Of a stretch of DNA of 19,061 nt, positions 16,553-19,061 are shown one piece after another (the stretch's first letter is position 1; each line of letters begins with the position of its first letter). Position numbers and translations under genes: made by a program. This stretch comes from Candidatus Rifleibacteriota bacterium (GTDB lineage Bacteria; UBP17; UBA6191; JACPRK01), in assembly GCA_016213865.1 (NCBI GenBank), contig JACQZL010000427.1, forward strand, positions 1 to 19,061, in the 5' to 3' direction. The notes below the pieces were generated by a model. That model was not told the origin of the DNA, did not search any database, and was given only the letters and a program-made list of their open reading frames with translations.

Positions 16553-16579
16553 TGGCAGGCCAACCTCGGGGCACTGCCA
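16553..16579. terminator. Imperfect hairpin in the convergent pta/radical SAM gap
   Basis: TGGCAG-GCC...GGC-a-CTGCCA forms nine pairs with one bulged base, in the 107-base gap between the two convergent stop codons. No T-tract is present. It may serve both genes as a weak bidirectional stop. Confidence 0.3.
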
Positions 16580-16589
16580 CCCGGCTTTC

Positions 16590-18800
16590 TCAACCGGCGA
16601 AGCGCTCGAGCGCCTGCAGGATGCGTCCCGTCTCGGCGTCGGGCACCGTCTTCTGGCACAGGATGCGTCGCCGCTGGGTGAGCGTCCTCGGAAAGTTGGC
16701 CAGGGCCTGGTAGTAGCCGGCCAGGTGGCGCAGGGGCGAGAGCGGGTCGGACCAGGTGGGCAACATTCGGTGCAGGAGCCTCCGGGCAACGCGTGGGCCC
16801 TCCGACTTGAGGAAGAGGCTGGGGTAGTTCTTGAGGACCAGGTCGAGGGCGTTGCGGGCGCTGCGGGCCGACGCGTCCCGATGGGGCGACGGACCCGGCC
16901 CCGGACGCGCGGACAGGACCGAGGCCGAGGCGTAGCCCCAGAGGTGGGCGCGCATCAGGAGATCGGCGGTCCAGAGGTCGGGGCCGAACTGCTCGTCCAG
17001 GCCATCGACCTCGCGAAACGCTGTGCGCCGCAGGAAGATCCAGGGGTGTGCCGCGGCGTCGTGAGGCAAGGCAATGTGGCAGTCAGGGGCTTTCTCGAGG
17101 CCCTTGTACAACTCGAAGAGCAGCCTGGCCGGAGGAGGAGAGTCGGGCGGGCAGAGGACGAGGTAGCGCCCCGTCGCCCTCTCCACCGCGGCGTTGACGC
17201 ACGCGGCCAGGCTCTTGCCGGCGGCCCGCGGGATGGGGTCCAGTCGAGGGCGCGGGGGGATGCCGCAAGCGGGGTCTCCCGCGAGGAGCAACTGGAAGGG
17301 GTAGGTCGCCAGCTCGTCGAGCGTGGCAAGCGCAGGCGGCGCCGCCTGGAGCGGCAGCACGACGCTGATCATCACGTGACCCGCCGTGTGGGTGTCGTGG
17401 TTGACGATCTCGTGGCCCAGGCCCCTTCGCCCGATCAGCTCCATGACCTTGCGGACCCGCGCGCCGCGGGTCTCTGGAGTGCTTCCCTGGCCGTCCACCC
17501 AGCTATCCGCATTGTCGATGTAGAGGATGCCGTTCTCTTCGAGGTTCTTGGAGAGTGCGCTGCCGGGCATCACGACCAGGCTCGAGACGTTCGTGACCTC
17601 GTCGATGTACGGGGCCAGGCGCTCCACGAATCCCAGCGAATCCTGGAAGTCCTGCTCCGTCTCGCCGGGATAGCCGACGACGACGTTGAGGGAGGTGCGG
17701 ATGCCCAGCTCGTGGGTGTCCCGGATGTTCTGGGCAGCCGTCTCGGACGTCGAGAACTTGCCCATCATCCGAAGGATGCGGTCCGAGCCGCTTTCGGTGC
17801 CGTAGCAGATGTTGTGGCAGCCGGCGGCCTTCATCTTCCGGAGCAGGTGCGGCGTCATCTCCTTGCGCACGATCGCGTAGCTGTCCCACCGCACCGGCAG
17901 GGCCTGCTCGACGATCAGGTCACAGAGGCGCTCGAGCTGCTTGACGTTGCCGTTGCAGAGCAGGTCGTTGAACGCAAACTCCCCGGTGCGGTTGTGCTCC
18001 AGGTGATAGCGCATCTCCTCGACGATCTTCTCGGGGCTGCGGAACCGATAGGGCGAGTTGAGGATGTAGTCGACGCAGAACCGGCAATGGCAGATGCACC
18101 CGCGGCTCATGAGCATCGGCAGCCGTTCGGTCGAGTACTTGGCCAGCGGCAGTCCCTGATAAGTCGGATAGGGTAGCCGGTCCAGCTTCATCTCGGGCCT
18201 GCGGGGCGTATAGGCCGACATGATGATCCCCTCGCGCCGGACGACCACACCGGGCATCCCCTCCAGGCAGCGCCCTTCCTGCAAAGCGGTCAGGAGATCG
18301 ACGATCGTGCGCTCTCCCTCGCCCACGACGAAGATGTCCGCGGCATTCTTGAACAGGTAGCCCAGCTCGAGCTGGGCGAAGCTCTCGGGCCCGCCGAAGA
18401 CGACGCCGGCGTCGGGCTTCTTCTCGCGGAGCCTCGCGGCGACTCGATTGCCAAAGTCGAGGTTGCGGTAGTTGAGCGAGAACCCTGCCACGCCCGCGCC
18501 GCTCGCGATGAACTCGTCCAGGAACCGGTCGACGACCGGCAAGGCGGCGTCGAAGACGCGCCGGCTCGCCTCGTCCAGGGTCACGTCGGGCGGGTTGGTG
18601 TCCCAGAGCCGGGCGAAGTCGGGGTCGTTGCGCAGGTAGTCGAAACACTCGACGTTGAGATCGACCAGCCGCGTTTCGAACCCGGCCTCCTGGGCGGCCG
18701 CGGCGACGTAGGCCGCGCCCAGCGGCGGCATCCGCACGCCCCAGAAGGGGACGGTGAAGATGTAGAGCGCGGGCCGCGGCCCGGCGGTGGGGGTCTCCAT
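16590..18800 (-). CDS. B12-binding-type radical SAM protein fused to a degenerate glycosyltransferase-2-like domain
   Basis: 736 residues from ATG 18800 (a GTG at 18818 would add six; neither has a ribosome site). Residues about 8-195 form a cobalamin-binding-type Rossmann domain as in BchE-class enzymes (FTVPFWGVRMPPLGAAYVAA, VVFGGPESFAQLELGY, VVGEGERTIVDLL); the DxHxxG lower-ligand motif is absent, as is common in this class. The radical SAM core follows: MSRGCICHCRFCVDY gives CxxxCxxC at C235, C239, C242, then YGTESGSDRILRMMGK and NVVVGYPGETEQDF. From about residue 478 a GT2-like fold begins (HVMISVVLPL, GKSLAACVNAAVERATGRYLVL, FLRRTAFREVDGLDEQFG, ADLLMRAHLWGYA), but the DxD metal site is replaced by CPPDSPP. 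The substrate is unknown. The C-terminal 90 residues are basic. It is convergent with pta and has no operon partner in view. Confidence 0.85.
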   Translation of the reverse strand: METPTAGPRPALYIFTVPFWGVRMPPLGAAYVAAAAQEAGFETRLVDLNVECFDYLRNDPDFARLWDTNPPDVTLDEASRRVFDAALPVVDRFLDEFIASGAGVAGFSLNYRNLDFGNRVAARLREKKPDAGVVFGGPESFAQLELGYLFKNAADIFVVGEGERTIVDLLTALQEGRCLEGMPGVVVRREGIIMSAYTPRRPEMKLDRLPYPTYQGLPLAKYSTERLPMLMSRGCICHCRFCVDYILNSPYRFRSPEKIVEEMRYHLEHNRTGEFAFNDLLCNGNVKQLERLCDLIVEQALPVRWDSYAIVRKEMTPHLLRKMKAAGCHNICYGTESGSDRILRMMGKFSTSETAAQNIRDTHELGIRTSLNVVVGYPGETEQDFQDSLGFVERLAPYIDEVTNVSSLVVMPGSALSKNLEENGILYIDNADSWVDGQGSTPETRGARVRKVMELIGRRGLGHEIVNHDTHTAGHVMISVVLPLQAAPPALATLDELATYPFQLLLAGDPACGIPPRPRLDPIPRAAGKSLAACVNAAVERATGRYLVLCPPDSPPPARLLFELYKGLEKAPDCHIALPHDAAAHPWIFLRRTAFREVDGLDEQFGPDLWTADLLMRAHLWGYASASVLSARPGPGPSPHRDASARSARNALDLVLKNYPSLFLKSEGPRVARRLLHRMLPTWSDPLSPLRHLAGYYQALANFPRTLTQRRRILCQKTVPDAETGRILQALERFAG

Positions 18801-19061
18801 CGAGGGAACTGAGGTCACGAGTGCAAAAGCGTCCGCACTCAGAGTACCTCAATCCGCGGCGGCAGGCGGCAAACCGGCGGGGGAGGGCGTCCCAATGGCC
18901 TTAAATCCAGCGTCAGGAGAGGCATGCCGGGCGTCGGAAAGGTAGAAGCGGCATCTTGCCGCTTCCACAGGTCCGGGCAAGTCGCCGTCGCGTTACCGGG
19001 CGCCCAAAAAGCGGCTGGAAGCCGCTTCTACCTTGCGTCGTGGCCATCGTTGCGGCCTCGC
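18801..19061. other. Non-coding right edge upstream of the radical SAM gene
   Basis: No gene is recognised in these 261 bases. Apart from the palindromic repeats at 18941-19032 nothing stands out, and no clear promoter for the radical SAM gene was found. Confidence 0.6.
18941..19032. repeat. Paired palindromic repeats of the GGTAGAAGCGGC family
   Basis: Left hairpin GAAGCGGCA-tct-TGCCGCTTC (18945-18965, 9 bp) and right hairpin AAGCGGCT-gga-AGCCGCTT (19009-19027, 8 bp). The outer 12 bases GGTAGAAGCGGC (18941-18952) and GCCGCTTCTACC (19021-19032) are exact inverse copies, so two REP-like palindromes form one larger inverted structure. Confidence 0.8.

Noticed and set aside
16401..18176. 591-codon plus-strand frame opposite the radical SAM gene
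   Set aside because: Antisense shadow that also crosses the end of pta; composition typical of a shadow frame.

Overview
The window is GC-rich bacterial chromosome, densely coding, with short AT-rich pockets confined to promoters. Nearly all recognisable genes are core housekeeping genes, and there is no phage, plasmid or transposase gene. The phylum cannot be fixed from the sequence. Gene order mixes Firmicutes-like runs (hpf-secA-prfB; yggS-yggT-divIVA) with a proteobacterial-type hpf-ptsN pairing. That mix, together with a class II B12-dependent ribonucleotide reductase, a lipoprotein and many GC-rich palindromic intergenic repeats, suggests an uncultured, deep-branching bacterium.

Layout. 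Positions 1-9297, all on the minus strand and read right to left: a CPBP-family membrane protease and tilS (tRNA-Ile lysidine synthetase); then, behind its own sigma-70-like promoter, hpf (ribosome hibernation), a PTS EIIA/PtsN-like regulator, secA and prfB (release factor 2, with an intact programmed +1 frameshift that splits the frame); then yggS, yggT and the start of divIVA, which runs off the left edge. A non-coding stretch of about 0.7 kb (9446-10150) with heptanucleotide repeats precedes the plus-strand nrdJ gene. A possible 63-aa protein follows nrdJ with its own promoter. A small secreted protein (minus) and a beta-sandwich lipoprotein (plus) diverge from a compact pair of near-consensus promoters that bracket a 9-bp inverted repeat. 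Next come a repeat-filled gap and pta (phosphate acetyltransferase, plus). Convergent to pta lies a long B12-binding-type radical SAM protein fused to a degenerate glycosyltransferase-2-like domain. The right edge holds two palindromes of one repeat family.

How the genes fit together: the left half is translation, secretion and cell-division machinery (TilS, HPF, SecA, RF2, YggS/YggT/DivIVA). NrdJ makes deoxyribonucleotides using adenosylcobalamin. Pta links acetyl-CoA to acetyl phosphate. The least ordinary items are the radical SAM-glycosyltransferase fusion, the divergent promoter/operator region, the prfB frameshift site, and several families of short intergenic repeats, some of which sit directly against start or stop codons.
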